Part shown: positions 33,790 through 42,957 of the stretch, one piece after another
Position numbering within the stretch: position 1 is the stretch's first letter
How the letters are laid out: each line of letters starts with the position of its first letter
Source of the DNA: Streptomyces antimycoticus
GTDB lineage: Bacteria; Actinomycetota; Actinomycetes; Streptomycetales; Streptomycetaceae
NCBI RefSeq assembly: GCF_005405925.1
Contig: NZ_BJHV01000001.1
Location: 6,820,001 to 6,884,000 of the forward strand
Length of the DNA stretch: 64,000 nucleotides
Reading direction: 5' to 3'
Translations under genes and position numbers: made by a program
The notes under the pieces: generated by a model
The model's input: only the letters and a program-made list of their open reading frames with translations
Told to the model about the DNA's origin: nothing
Database searches by the model: none

Positions 33790-34719
33790 CTAGGCCAGCA
33801 GCCCCGAGCTCTTCCACAGTCGGCGGCCCACACCCCGCATCACCCCGACGTCGTCGAGGAATTCGGTCAGCTTGGCGGCGCCGCTGCGCATCACCTCACG
33901 GCGATGGGCGCTGGCCTGCACTTGAGCGACGGCCGCGCGCCGGTCGAGCCCCACATCCGAATAGACCTTGGGGTTGATGAACGCCTGCGAGAAGATCCGG
34001 GAGAACTCGCCCGAACCGATCCGGGTCAGCTCCGCCTCCCAGCGCGGCGCCCGCAGCATCTGGCGGCGCAGCTCCTCGCGTGCGTACCGCACATGGCGCG
34101 CCTCCTCGACCACATGGATCCGGGTCACCCCGCGCACCAGCGGCTGCACGCGCTCGTCGGGGAAGGTCAGCCGCTGCATCCAGTCCAGGATCTCCTCGCC
34201 GAGGAGGGTCGCGGTGAAGGAACCGGGCGTGGTGGAGATCGCCTTGAAGATCCGGCCGAGGTTGTGGTGGAGCCGGGTGACCGGATAGGCCGGGGTGCCG
34301 CTCTTGGTGATCAGCCGCGCGAACATCTTGGAGTGGCGGCACTCGTCGGCGATCTCGGTGAGCGCGTACCGCACATGGGCGCTGGTCGCGGGCTTGTCGT
34401 AGATGTGCCGGGTCATGAGCTGGATGAGGATGATCTCGAACCATATGCCCAGGGAGGCGAGCGTCGCCGCCTCGTGCCGGGCCAGCAGTTGCCGCTGGTC
34501 CTCGGGCATCCGCCGCCACATGGGTGTGTCGTAGAGCGAGACCAGCTCCGGTGGCCAGAACCACTTGCCGGGCTCGAACGGCGCGTCCCAGTCGAGTTCG
34601 GTGTCGGGGTCGAAGGAGTGCTTGGCGGAGGATTCGAGCAGTCGCTCCGCGACCCGTTCGCGGTCCTTGATCAGCCCGAGCGCGTCCCGGAGCGCGGGCG
34701 GTTCGGTCGTGGTGGTCAT
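33790..34719 (-). CDS. AurF-like diiron oxygenase
   Basis: A 309-residue all-helical protein like AurF, the p-aminobenzoate N-oxygenase, and related membrane-desaturase-like diiron proteins. Likely iron ligands: Glu in ARHEAATLASLGIWFE, the ExxH of EIADECRHSKMF, a Glu in LLGEEILDWMQR, and VVEEARHVRYAREE with Glu and His. It probably activates oxygen for an N-oxygenation or hydroxylation. ATG 34719 follows GAGGTG; an upstream GTG adds four residues. It is divergent from a second diiron gene, sharing a 191-bp control region. Confidence 0.83.
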   Translation of the reverse strand: MTTTTEPPALRDALGLIKDRERVAERLLESSAKHSFDPDTELDWDAPFEPGKWFWPPELVSLYDTPMWRRMPEDQRQLLARHEAATLASLGIWFEIILIQLMTRHIYDKPATSAHVRYALTEIADECRHSKMFARLITKSGTPAYPVTRLHHNLGRIFKAISTTPGSFTATLLGEEILDWMQRLTFPDERVQPLVRGVTRIHVVEEARHVRYAREELRRQMLRAPRWEAELTRIGSGEFSRIFSQAFINPKVYSDVGLDRRAAVAQVQASAHRREVMRSGAAKLTEFLDDVGVMRGVGRRLWKSSGLLA

Positions 34720-34803
34720 CGCTGAGGGCACCTCACTGGTGGCTCGGACAAACGCCGGTGGGATGGGTTACCGGTGGATACCTCTTATGAGACTCTGCGT
34801 CAG

Positions 34804-34854
34804 CAAGGGCGTCAATCCCTTGGGGAGGTCTTATTGACCGGCGAGTAACGGTCA
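34804..34854. promoter_or_regulatory. two inverted repeats in the diiron divergent region
   Basis: CAAGGG-N7-CCCTTG at 34804-34822 and TGACCG-N8-CGGTCA at 34835-34854 lie between the AurF-like and ferritin-like genes. Either could be an operator for coordinate control of the pair. Confidence 0.5.
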
Positions 34855-34910
34855 TGTGAGCCTGCCGAGTACGCATCCGTTCACGGGGGAGCGAGGCGAA
34901 GGAGGCGTCG

Positions 34911-36026
34911 GTGTCGACGCAAGAGCTCTACGCGATGGATCCCGGGGACCCCCTGTGGCAGGTGCCCGCCGGTGGCGCCGCCCGATTCAACTGGGAGTAC
35001 GACGACCACCGGGCCCGGCTGCTCGCCCTGTACCAGAAGGGCAAGGACAAGCAGTGGGACGCGGTCAAGCGGATCGACTGGGGCCTGGAGGTGGATCCGT
35101 ACGATCCCCTGGGCACCCCCGATGAGTCGCTCGCCCTCTACGGCACCCGCCACTGGGACCGGATGACCGAGCGGGACAAGGGCGAGCTGCGGCATCACGT
35201 CGCCGCCTGGCAGTTCAGCCAGTTCCTCCACGGCGAACAGGGCGCGATGGTGTGCGCGGCCCGGATCGTCGAGGCCGCGCCCGACCTCGACGCGAAGTTC
35301 TACTCCGCCACCCAGACCATGGACGAGGCGCGCCACGCCGAGCTCTACAGCCGCTTCCTGCACGACAAGCTCGGCACGTTCTACCCCATCAACACCGATC
35401 TACGCACCCTCCTCGGTGACACCCTCCGCGACTCCCGCTGGGACATGGCCTATCTGGGCATGCAGGTGCTCATCGAGGGCCTGGCGCTCGCCGCGTTCGG
35501 CCTCATCCGCGACACCACCGACAAGCCGCTGCCCCAGCAGATCCTCGCCTACGTCATGCAGGACGAGGCCCGCCATGTCGCCTTCGGCCGGATGGCCCTG
35601 CGCGACTACTACCGGCAGCTCAGCGACGCGGAGCTGCGGGAGCGCGAGGAGTTCGTCATCGAGGGCTGCTACCTGATGCGCGACCGGCTGCGCGGGGTGG
35701 AGGTCCTGGAGAACTTCGGCATCCCCAAGGCCGAGGCGGAGGAGTACTGCGAACAGTCGCCGTTCCTGCATATGTTCCGCAAGCTGCTGTTCAGCCGGAT
35801 CGTCCCCTGTGTGAAGGACATCGGGCTGTGGGGCGAGCGGCTCCAGCGGGCGTATGTCGACATGGGCGTGCTGGAGCTGGGCGACAGCAACCTCGACCTG
35901 CTTATGAGCCAGGACGAGGAACTCGCCGAGCGGCTGGACCAACGGCGCTTCGCGGCGGAGGAGGCGGCGCGCACGGGCGAGGTCGAGGAGGCGATCGCCG
36001 AGGGCGCGGCCGAGGCCGAGGCATGA
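34911..36026 (+). CDS. ferritin-like (R2-type) diiron protein
   Basis: A 371-residue helical protein with two Glu-x-x-His style clusters: FLHGEQGAM with QTMDEARHAELY, and LIEGLAL with MQDEARHVAFG. This is the carboxylate-bridged diiron site of ribonucleotide-reductase-R2/ferritin-like oxidases. It is longer than ferritin and lacks an R1 partner nearby. GTG 34911 has AAGGAGG five bases upstream. It is divergent from the AurF-like oxygenase, so the two may act in one oxidation pathway; the substrate is unknown. Confidence 0.83.
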   Translation: MSTQELYAMDPGDPLWQVPAGGAARFNWEYDDHRARLLALYQKGKDKQWDAVKRIDWGLEVDPYDPLGTPDESLALYGTRHWDRMTERDKGELRHHVAAWQFSQFLHGEQGAMVCAARIVEAAPDLDAKFYSATQTMDEARHAELYSRFLHDKLGTFYPINTDLRTLLGDTLRDSRWDMAYLGMQVLIEGLALAAFGLIRDTTDKPLPQQILAYVMQDEARHVAFGRMALRDYYRQLSDAELREREEFVIEGCYLMRDRLRGVEVLENFGIPKAEAEEYCEQSPFLHMFRKLLFSRIVPCVKDIGLWGERLQRAYVDMGVLELGDSNLDLLMSQDEELAERLDQRRFAAEEAARTGEVEEAIAEGAAEAEA

Positions 36027-36259
36027 GACCACATGGGGCCGCGTGAGGCCACGTGAAACCTCGTGACCCCCTCAACCTCCCCTTGAACCAGTGTCCTTGG
36101 TAGGTTCTTGATCACCGCCAGCGGAGAAGGCCGAGTTCATTGGGGTGGCCTCGGTCCGGTGGCGTTCATATGCCTTCATATGAAGGAACGGCCGAAGGGT
36201 GCTCTCCACGGCGGTGGGGGGCACACCTTTGTTCCGGCGTTCCGGAGGATGATGGTGGG

Positions 36260-36772
36260 GTGCGGATTCGAACGAGCACCAGTGAAGAACTCCAGGTCCT
36301 CCAGGACATAGAGCGCGCCGCCGGACTCTGCTTCCGGGACATCGGGATGGACGAAGTCGCCGATGACGAGCCCCTGAGCCTGGAGGAGCTGAGCCGCTAC
36401 CAGCGGGCCGGACGGGCCTGGGTCGCGGTGGACGACGCCGACCGGGCGATGGCGTATCTGATCACCGACCCCGTCGACGGAAACGTCCATATCGAGCAGA
36501 TCTCGGTCCACCCCGACAGCGCCCGCCGTGGTGTGGGACGGGCCCTGATCGACCACATCGCGGTGCGGGCCGCCGGCGACGGCGTCCCCGCGCTCACCCT
36601 GACCACCTTCGTCGACGTGGCGTGGAACGCCCCGTACTACGCCGCACGGTGCGGCTTCCGGACCCTGGCCGAGGCCGAGCTGACCCCTGGCCTCCGGGAC
36701 ATCCGGCGCTGCGAGGCGGGTCATGGGCTGGACCGCTGGCCACGGGTGTGCATGCGCCGGGATGTGGGGTAA
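36260..36772 (+). CDS. GNAT-family N-acetyltransferase
   Basis: A 170-residue GNAT protein with the acetyl-CoA motif in VHPDSARRGVGRALIDHIAVRA (R/Q-x-x-G-x-G/A form) preceded by IEQISV, and the C-terminal YYARCGF-like turn (APYYAARCGFRTL). GTG 36260 is the only suitable start in frame, with GGAGG eleven bases upstream. The substrate is unknown. The 233 bp before it contain TTCATATG motifs but no other gene. Confidence 0.85.
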   Translation: MRIRTSTSEELQVLQDIERAAGLCFRDIGMDEVADDEPLSLEELSRYQRAGRAWVAVDDADRAMAYLITDPVDGNVHIEQISVHPDSARRGVGRALIDHIAVRAAGDGVPALTLTTFVDVAWNAPYYAARCGFRTLAEAELTPGLRDIRRCEAGHGLDRWPRVCMRRDVG

Positions 36773-37026
36773 GCGGCCTCGCTGACGTCCGGTGCGGTTC
36801 GGGTGCGTCCCGAAGGGGCGCGGGGCGGTGTCGATGTGCGGCTCCGCCGCGCGGGCGCGACCGGCCACGACGCAGCCGCGGATGAACGACCGCACCTCGC
36901 GGCACTTCCCGCGGAGCGCTCAGCCGATACGCGAACATGCCGCGTGCCGGGGCCCGGCACGGGGAGGACCCCAGAGGACCACGGCGCCCGGCAGGGGGAC
37001 GGCCCCGAGGTGGCTGAGGCCGCCGC
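36773..37026. other. gene-free convergent region
   Basis: These 254 bases lie between the convergent GNAT and LysR genes. I see no coding signal and no clear hairpin terminator in them. Confidence 0.5.
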
Positions 37027-37917
37027 CTAAGCGCACAGGTCCTCCACCGCCCGCCCGAACGCCCGTATCCGCGCCGTCTCGTCCGCCCGCCGCCACACCA
37101 CGCCGAGCATCGAGTCCGGCACCCCCTCGACCGGTACGAAGGTGATGTCCCGGCGGCGGTGATACTCCGCCGTCGGGGCGCACAGCAGCATCCCGCCCCG
37201 TCCCGCCGCGACCGCCGCCAGCCCCTCCTGGAGCGTGTGCACCCGCGGCCCGCGGGGGATGGGCCGCGCGCCGGGGGTGGCCACGGGCGCCATCGCGTCG
37301 TGCCAGTAGCCCGGCGCGGGGGCGGACGGGCCGATCAGCGGGCACTCGGCCAGCGCCTCGGCGTCCACGCGGGCTCGGCCCGCGAACGGATGGCGGGCGG
37401 AGACCACCACCGTCTGGGGCTGCTTGGAGAAGACCGGGCCCAGGGCCAGATCTGGCTCGGCGACCGGCAGACACACGATCGCGGCGTCCACCTCACCGGC
37501 CCGCACCGCGCCGAACGGATCGGCCAGCGGGACCTCCACGGTCGTCGTCTCACAGCCGGGGTGGCGTTCCCGGAAGGCCGCGATGGCCGCCGTCACCCCT
37601 TCATCCGCGGCCCCCTGGAACCCGATCCGCAGCACGCCCTCCACCCCGCGCGCCGCCCCGCGGGCGCTCTCGACGGCCCCGTACAGCGCCTCGTAGGCGG
37701 GCCGGAGGTCGGCCAGGAACCGCTCGCCGAGCGGGGTCAGCCGCGCCCGGCGGCTGGTGCGCTCCAGCAGCCGGGCGCCGATCCGGCGCTCCAGGGACCG
37801 CAGCAGCTGGCTCACCCTGCTCTGCGAGATGTACAACCGCTCCGCCGCGCGCCCGAAGTGCAGCTCCTCGCTCAGCGCGAGAAAGCACTCCAGCTCGCGG
37901 ATCTCCAACCCGGCCAT
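37027..37917 (-). CDS. LysR-family regulator
   Basis: A 296-residue LysR regulator. The N-terminal HTH (LEIRELECFLALSEELHFGRAAERLYISQSRVSQLLRSLERRIGARLLERTSR) is canonical and the C-terminal half is the substrate-binding domain. ATG 37917 gives the usual family N terminus, though GGGGAGG is very close to it; an upstream ATG would add 12 residues. It diverges from an MFS exporter gene and probably controls it through the half-sites at 37948-37984. Confidence 0.92.
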   Translation of the reverse strand: MAGLEIRELECFLALSEELHFGRAAERLYISQSRVSQLLRSLERRIGARLLERTSRRARLTPLGERFLADLRPAYEALYGAVESARGAARGVEGVLRIGFQGAADEGVTAAIAAFRERHPGCETTTVEVPLADPFGAVRAGEVDAAIVCLPVAEPDLALGPVFSKQPQTVVVSARHPFAGRARVDAEALAECPLIGPSAPAPGYWHDAMAPVATPGARPIPRGPRVHTLQEGLAAVAAGRGGMLLCAPTAEYHRRRDITFVPVEGVPDSMLGVVWRRADETARIRAFGRAVEDLCA

Positions 37918-37947
37918 GGCCTCCCCGTGGATCGCGTTCGCGCTGAC

Positions 37948-37984
37948 GCGCATCGCATTGAATGCGCATCGCCTTGACGCGCAT
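37948..37984. promoter_or_regulatory. repeated GCGCAT half-sites between LysR and MFS genes
   Basis: GCGCAT-N8-ATGCGC forms a dyad at 37948-37967, and a further GCGCAT at 37979-37984 sits in a repeated TGACGCGCAT context. Multiple half-sites in a divergent promoter are typical of LysR regulators. Confidence 0.55.
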
Positions 37985-38057
37985 TGATGAGCCTTGCTCA
38001 TAGAAGTCTGAGAACTTCGGCGTTGTTCCCGCAGGGGCACGGCTGTTCGCTAAAGAC

Positions 38058-39344
38058 ATGTCCAGTAGCACGGAACTCACCGCTCCGGCAGGCACATCCG
38101 GGTCACCTCCGGTGGTGCGCTCGCCGCTCAGGGCCTGGCTCGCCGTCGTCGCCGTCGCGGTCGGCACCTTCTCGGTGGTCACCACCGAGATGCTGCCGGT
38201 CGGCCTGCTGACATCGATCGGCTCCGCGCTCGGCGTCTCGGACGGTACGGCGGGCCTGGCCATGACCGTGCCCGGTCTGGTCGCCGCGTTCGCCGCCCCC
38301 CTGCTCACCGTCACCGTCGGCCGCTTCGACCGGCGGCTGGTGCTCTGCGGTCTGATGGGGCTGCTGGCCGCCGCCAATCTGCTGTCCGCGCTCGCGCCCG
38401 GCTTCGCCGTCCTGCTGTTCGCCCGGGTGCTGGTCGGGGTGAGCATCGGCGGGGTGTGGTCGATCGCCGGCGGGCTCGCGGTGCGGCTGGTGCCCGAGCG
38501 GTCCGTGGGCCACGCCACCACGCTGATCTTCAGCGGTATCGCGGTGGCCTCGGTGCTCGGAGTGCCGATCGGGACGCTCATCGGCGATCTGGTCCACTGG
38601 CGGATCGCGTTCGCCGCCATCGCCGCCCTGTCGCTCGCCGTGGCCGCCGCCATGGCGGTCACCCTGCCGCCGCTGCCCACGGCCGGGACGATCCGGCTGC
38701 GCGAGGTGCCGGGGCTGTTCCGCAACGTCCGGCTGCGGACCGGCCTCATCACCACTTCGCTGCTGGTCACCGGCCACTTCGGGGCGTACACCTACCTCCG
38801 CCCGGTGCTCGAGGACGTCGCCGGGGTCGGAACGGGCCTGATCAGCACCCTGCTGCTGGCGTACGGCGTGGCGGGCATCGCCGGGAACTTCCTGGCCGGC
38901 ACCACCGCCCACCGCGATCCGCGCCGCACCCTCATGGTCATCTTCACTCTGCTCGCGGCGGCCGAGCTGCTCATCCCGGTCGCCGGTTCCACGACGGCCG
39001 GGGCGGCCGTACTGCTGCTGGTGTGGGGCCTGGCGTACGGCGGGGTGTCGGTGACCTGCCAGACCTGGGTGCTGCACGCGGCGCCGGACGCGCGGGAGGC
39101 GGCGTCGGCGCTGTTCGTCGGGGTCTTCAACGTGGCGATAGCGCTGGGCGCGCTGCTCGGCGGCCGGGCGGCGGACGGGATCGCGGTCCCCAGTGTGATG
39201 TGGTTCGGGGGTGCGCTGGTGGTCCTCGCCCTGGCGACCATGGCGCTCTCCGGCAGCCGGGGGACCGTCGCCGCTTCCGGCCGGACGGGGGCCTCGTCAG
39301 GCCATGGGGCCACGTCAAGCCATGTGGACCAGGCGCTCAGGTGA
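38058..39344 (+). CDS. MFS exporter, DHA1 (AraJ-like) family
   Basis: A 428-residue, about 12-helix transporter. The first helix follows RSPLRAWLAVVAVAVGTFSVVTTEMLPVGLL, typical of AraJ/PbuE-type DHA1 members; the loop 2-3 motif is TVGRFDRRLVL and the antiporter-like segment is VLGVPIGTLIGDLVHWRIAF. It probably exports sugars, purine analogues or drugs by proton antiport. The gene diverges from the LysR regulator. Confidence 0.9.
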   Translation: MSSSTELTAPAGTSGSPPVVRSPLRAWLAVVAVAVGTFSVVTTEMLPVGLLTSIGSALGVSDGTAGLAMTVPGLVAAFAAPLLTVTVGRFDRRLVLCGLMGLLAAANLLSALAPGFAVLLFARVLVGVSIGGVWSIAGGLAVRLVPERSVGHATTLIFSGIAVASVLGVPIGTLIGDLVHWRIAFAAIAALSLAVAAAMAVTLPPLPTAGTIRLREVPGLFRNVRLRTGLITTSLLVTGHFGAYTYLRPVLEDVAGVGTGLISTLLLAYGVAGIAGNFLAGTTAHRDPRRTLMVIFTLLAAAELLIPVAGSTTAGAAVLLLVWGLAYGGVSVTCQTWVLHAAPDAREAASALFVGVFNVAIALGALLGGRAADGIAVPSVMWFGGALVVLALATMALSGSRGTVAASGRTGASSGHGATSSHVDQALR

Positions 39345-39386
39345 GACCCTGAAACCAGGGGACTCGTCTGCGCGGGAGTGGGTCCG

Positions 39387-39623
39387 ATGGCAGTGAGCAT
39401 GCATGTGGTCTGGAGCAAATGCGAGCCGGGACGCGTCATCTACGAGACGCATGCGATCGAGACGGTCACCGACGGCTCAGGCGTCCACGCGACCGTCGAC
39501 AGCCACACGTATGAGATCTCCGTGCGCAGCCGTGCCCAGGCGGAGTCCATCGCGGACGAGGAGGGCTACGAGCTGTACCGGAAGGGCGAGGCGTGGGAGA
39601 GCCTCCCCGAGGAGGAGGAATGA
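39387..39623 (+). CDS. small hypothetical protein (78 aa)
   Basis: A 78-residue acidic protein, MAVSMHVVWSKCEPGRVIYE to EEEE, mixed alpha/beta by eye. ATG 39387 lies eight bases after GGAG; GTG 39378 in frame overlaps that site. Followed directly by a strong terminator, which supports a real gene. No family recognised. Confidence 0.65.
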   Translation: MAVSMHVVWSKCEPGRVIYETHAIETVTDGSGVHATVDSHTYEISVRSRAQAESIADEEGYELYRKGEAWESLPEEEE

Positions 39624-39624
39624 G

Positions 39625-39654
39625 AAGGAGCAGCGCCCGGGGGCGCTGCTCCTT
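39625..39654 (+). terminator. hairpin terminator
   Basis: A perfect 14-bp inverted repeat (AAGGAGCAGCGCCC and complement) begins two bases after the stop of the 78-residue gene. Confidence 0.87.
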
Positions 39655-39809
39655 ACCGCTGACCCGACGGGCCTGCCCTCGTCTGACGGGCCTGCCCTCG
39701 TCGTAGAAGCCTTCAGCGGCGGCCCCGGAGCGTGAGACGACGGGGCCGCCTCAAGCTCCGGGTTCGGGGACGGGGCCGCCCCAGGCTCCGGGCTCGGGAG
39801 CGGCCCGTC

Positions 39810-42248
39810 TCACTCCTCGCCGTGACCCAGCAGGAAGTCCACATCCCGCCGCTCGGTGCCCGCCGCGCCGCCGACCGTGATCTGACGGGTGGCCGGGGCG
39901 TATCCGCTGGCCACCACCGTGTAGTGATCGCCGGTGAGCGCCTCGAACCCGAAGGACCCGTCGTCACCGGTGATGACCTGGCCGACCACATCACCGGACG
40001 CGTCCAGCAGCGAGACCCGGGTGTCCCCGAGCGGCCGGCCGCCCCGGTCCCGTACGGTGCCCCGGACCCGGGCCGCCGGCGGCAGCTCCGCGTCCACCCG
40101 CACCGGCTCACCGAGGGTGAGCTCCACCTGGGTGGCGTACGGCCGGTGGCCGGCGGCGGCCACGGTCAGCGTGTACGTCCCCGGGGTCAGCTCCGGCAGC
40201 GCGAACTCGCCCTTCTCGTCGGCGGTCGCCGTCGCCGCCACCTCGCCCTCGGGCCCGGTGGCCGTGGCGGTCGCATCGGTCAGCGGCTCCCCGCCGACGG
40301 CCCGTACGGACCCGGTCAGTCCGCCCCCGCCGGACAGCCGCAGATCGCAGACCACCGGCAGGTCCGTGACCAGCAGCGTGGCGGCCTGCGGCTGGTACCC
40401 GGTGGCCGAGCCGATGAGGACGACGCTCGCGGTGTCCGGGGCGGGCACGCGGTACCGGCCGTCGCGGCCGGTGACCGTACGGCCGAGCTGACGGCCGCCG
40501 GTGTCGATGAGGGTGATGGCGGCGTCGGCGAGCGGGCCGCCGCCGGGGCCGAGGACCCGGCCGTGGATGACGCCGCCGGTGAGGGCGGACACGTCCTCCG
40601 CCGCGTACTCGGCGTAGGCGAGATCCACGGCGTCTGCCGCAGTCTCTGTCGCGCTCTCCGTCGCGGCCGAGGCCGCCGAGGTGGCTGCGGCAGCCGGGGC
40701 GCCCACGAGCGCGGGGGCGGCCACGGGTGCGGAGTCGATCACCGGGGCGGAGTCCGTCGTGGTCGCGGGCGTCGAGGCGGCCACGGGAGCCGAGCCCGCC
40801 AGCCCGGCGCGCTGCCGCGCGGGCAGGAACAGGGCGATCAGCAGACCGCCGACCGAGGCCGCACACGCCACCAGGAACGACGTCTGGAACCCGTCCTTGC
40901 TCGGCAGCGGCACCCCGCCGAAGTCGGTCGTCTGATGCGCCAGGATCACACCCACCACCGCGCTGGAGGTGGACATGCCGATGGACCGCATCAGGGTGTT
41001 GAGCCCGTTCGCCGCCCCCGTCTCGGCGGCCGGAACGGCGCTGACGATGAGCGTGGGCATCGCCGAGTACGCGATGCCGATGCCGATGCCGAGCGCGGTG
41101 GACAGCACCACGATCTGCCAGATGTAGTCCATCATCACCAGGCCCGCGCCATACGTCGCGCCGATCACGATCAGCCCGAGGACCAGCGAGACCTTCGGCC
41201 CCTTCGCGGCGTTGATCCGCGCGGACAGCGGCGAGACCAGCATCATCGCCACACCCATCGGGGCGAAGTAGAGCCCCGCCATGACCATCGACTGGCCCAG
41301 GCCGTAACCGGTGGCCTTCGGGAGCTGCAGCAGCTGCGGAAGGATCAGCGACATCGCGTAGAACGAGAAGCCGACCATGATCGAGGTGAGGTTGGTCAGC
41401 AGCACCTGGCGCCGCGCCGTGGTCCGCAGATCGACCAGCGGCTCGGCGGTGCGCAGCTCGAAGACGCCCCACAGCAGCAGGATCACGACGGCCGCGCCGA
41501 ACAGCCCGAGCGTGGTGCTGCTCGTCCAACCCCAGTCACCGCCCTTGGTGATGGGCAGCAGCAGACAGACGAGTCCGGCCGTCAGCCCGAGCGCGCCGAT
41601 GACGTCGAAGCGGCTGGGGGTGCGGACGGAGGACTCCGGGATGACGGAGAGCACCAGGGCGATCGATATCAGGCCCAGCCCCGCGGCCCCGTAGAACAGC
41701 ACATGCCAGCTGGTGTGCTGGGCCACGAACGCGGCGGCGGGCAGCCCCAGCGCACCGCCGATGCCCAGCGACGAGCTCATCAGAGCCATCGCCGAACCCA
41801 GCTTCTGCGGCGGCAGCTCGTCCCGCATGATGCTGATGCCGAGCGGAATGGCCCCCATGGCCCCGCCCTGGATGGCCCGGCCGATCACCATCACCACCAG
41901 GTCGGAGGTGACGGCGCAGGTCAGCGAGCCGATGACCATCAGCGCCAATGCGACCATCAGCATCCGGCGCTTGCCGAACATGTCCCCGAGCCGGCCCATG
42001 ACCGGCGTGGAGACGGCGCCGGCGAGCAGGGTGGCGGTGACCACCCAGGACGCGTTGGAGCTGGTGGTGTGCAGCAGCTGGGGCAGCTCGGTGACGAGCG
42101 GAACGACCAGCGTCTGCATGACGGACACGGCGATACCGCAGAACGCGAGCACCGCCACGAAGCCACCGCCGACCTCCCGCGGGAGCGGCGTGCCGGACGG
42201 CGCGGCGCTCAGACGTTCCGCGACGCGAGGTGGGGCTGACTGGGGCAT
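39810..42248 (-). CDS. DHA2-type MFS exporter fused to three carboxypeptidase-regulatory-like domains
   Basis: An 812-residue protein. Residues about 25-480 form a 14-helix DHA2 drug exporter (GRLGDMFGKRRMLM loop; GAMGAIPLGISIMRDELPPQKLGSAMAL). After an Ala/Thr-rich linker come three beta-sandwich repeats of the CarboxypepD_reg type, starting GVIHGRVLGPGGGPLADAAI, GGLTGSVRAVGGEPLTDATA and ARVRGTVRDRGGRPLGDTRV. Their side depends on an even or odd helix count; with 14 helices they would be cytoplasmic. ATG 42248 has GGAGGCGG upstream. It diverges from a MarR gene with an operator between. Confidence 0.9.
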   Translation of the reverse strand: MPQSAPPRVAERLSAAPSGTPLPREVGGGFVAVLAFCGIAVSVMQTLVVPLVTELPQLLHTTSSNASWVVTATLLAGAVSTPVMGRLGDMFGKRRMLMVALALMVIGSLTCAVTSDLVVMVIGRAIQGGAMGAIPLGISIMRDELPPQKLGSAMALMSSSLGIGGALGLPAAAFVAQHTSWHVLFYGAAGLGLISIALVLSVIPESSVRTPSRFDVIGALGLTAGLVCLLLPITKGGDWGWTSSTTLGLFGAAVVILLLWGVFELRTAEPLVDLRTTARRQVLLTNLTSIMVGFSFYAMSLILPQLLQLPKATGYGLGQSMVMAGLYFAPMGVAMMLVSPLSARINAAKGPKVSLVLGLIVIGATYGAGLVMMDYIWQIVVLSTALGIGIGIAYSAMPTLIVSAVPAAETGAANGLNTLMRSIGMSTSSAVVGVILAHQTTDFGGVPLPSKDGFQTSFLVACAASVGGLLIALFLPARQRAGLAGSAPVAASTPATTTDSAPVIDSAPVAAPALVGAPAAAATSAASAATESATETAADAVDLAYAEYAAEDVSALTGGVIHGRVLGPGGGPLADAAITLIDTGGRQLGRTVTGRDGRYRVPAPDTASVVLIGSATGYQPQAATLLVTDLPVVCDLRLSGGGGLTGSVRAVGGEPLTDATATATGPEGEVAATATADEKGEFALPELTPGTYTLTVAAAGHRPYATQVELTLGEPVRVDAELPPAARVRGTVRDRGGRPLGDTRVSLLDASGDVVGQVITGDDGSFGFEALTGDHYTVVASGYAPATRQITVGGAAGTERRDVDFLLGHGEE

Positions 42249-42307
42249 GCGAATGCCGCCTCCAAAGAGATTTCGAGAGATGTGCGATAAGTGGAACGAT
42301 GAGAGAT

Positions 42308-42338
42308 GTGCATCCTACACATGGCGTGTATCGTGCAC
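42308..42338. promoter_or_regulatory. MarR-type operator between exporter and regulator genes
   Basis: A nested dyad, GTGCA-N3-TACAC-N5-GTGTA-N3-TGCAC, spans 31 bp in the 128-bp divergent region. Its symmetry and place fit MarR control of both genes. Confidence 0.65.
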
Positions 42339-42376
42339 ACTTCCAATGAGGGGCGCGGGGGAGGCGAGGAGGAATC

Positions 42377-42946
42377 GTGCCGGATCGGCGGCTGGAGCGG
42401 CTGGAGCGCGAGCTCATGCTGGTGGCCAGGTGTTCAGTCCTGACACCTCGCGAACGAAAGGGCCAGGCGACGGAGGCCCAGGACTCCCCGGCGCAGCCGA
42501 ACACCGGCCCGGCGGCCCTCAAGGAGCCCCACCCGGATCGCTGCACCGACGAGCCCTGTGCCGTCCCCACCCGCCTGGACCGCTCCGGCTATCTGCTCCT
42601 CTCCCGCCTCGATGCCGAGGGCGCGATGTCCATCGGCCAGCTGGCCGACGCGTTCCAGCTCGACGTCTCGACCGTCAACCGCCAGACCGGCGCCCTGCTC
42701 CGGGCCGGCCTCGTCGAACGCATCCCGGACCCCGCCGGCGGCCTGGCCCGCAAGCTCCGCATCACCCCGCAGGGCGCCGACCGCATGACGGCGGAACGGA
42801 CGTGCCGGCAGACCGACCTGTCCCGGCTGCTGGAGTCGTGGCCCTCCGATGAGGTGGCCCGCCTCGAGGACGTCCTCACCCGCTTCAACCGCGAGGTGGA
42901 GCGCCAGGAGGGCCGGGCCTGGCCCCGCGAGTCGGGCGAGGCGTAA
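42377..42946 (+). CDS. MarR-family regulator with an unusual N-terminal insertion
   Basis: A 189-residue regulator. The winged helix is normal (LDRSGYLLLSRLDAEGAMSIGQLADAFQLDVSTVNRQTGALLRAGLVERIPDP). Between helix 1 (ERLERELMLVARC) and the usual PTRLDRSG there is about 38 extra residues, Pro/Glu-rich, with three cysteines nearby (ARCSV, DRCTDEPC), where relatives have a short loop. GTG 42377 follows GAGGAGG. It should repress the divergent exporter. Confidence 0.87.
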   Translation: MPDRRLERLERELMLVARCSVLTPRERKGQATEAQDSPAQPNTGPAALKEPHPDRCTDEPCAVPTRLDRSGYLLLSRLDAEGAMSIGQLADAFQLDVSTVNRQTGALLRAGLVERIPDPAGGLARKLRITPQGADRMTAERTCRQTDLSRLLESWPSDEVARLEDVLTRFNREVERQEGRAWPRESGEA

Positions 42947-42957
42947 CGCCCTCCGGA

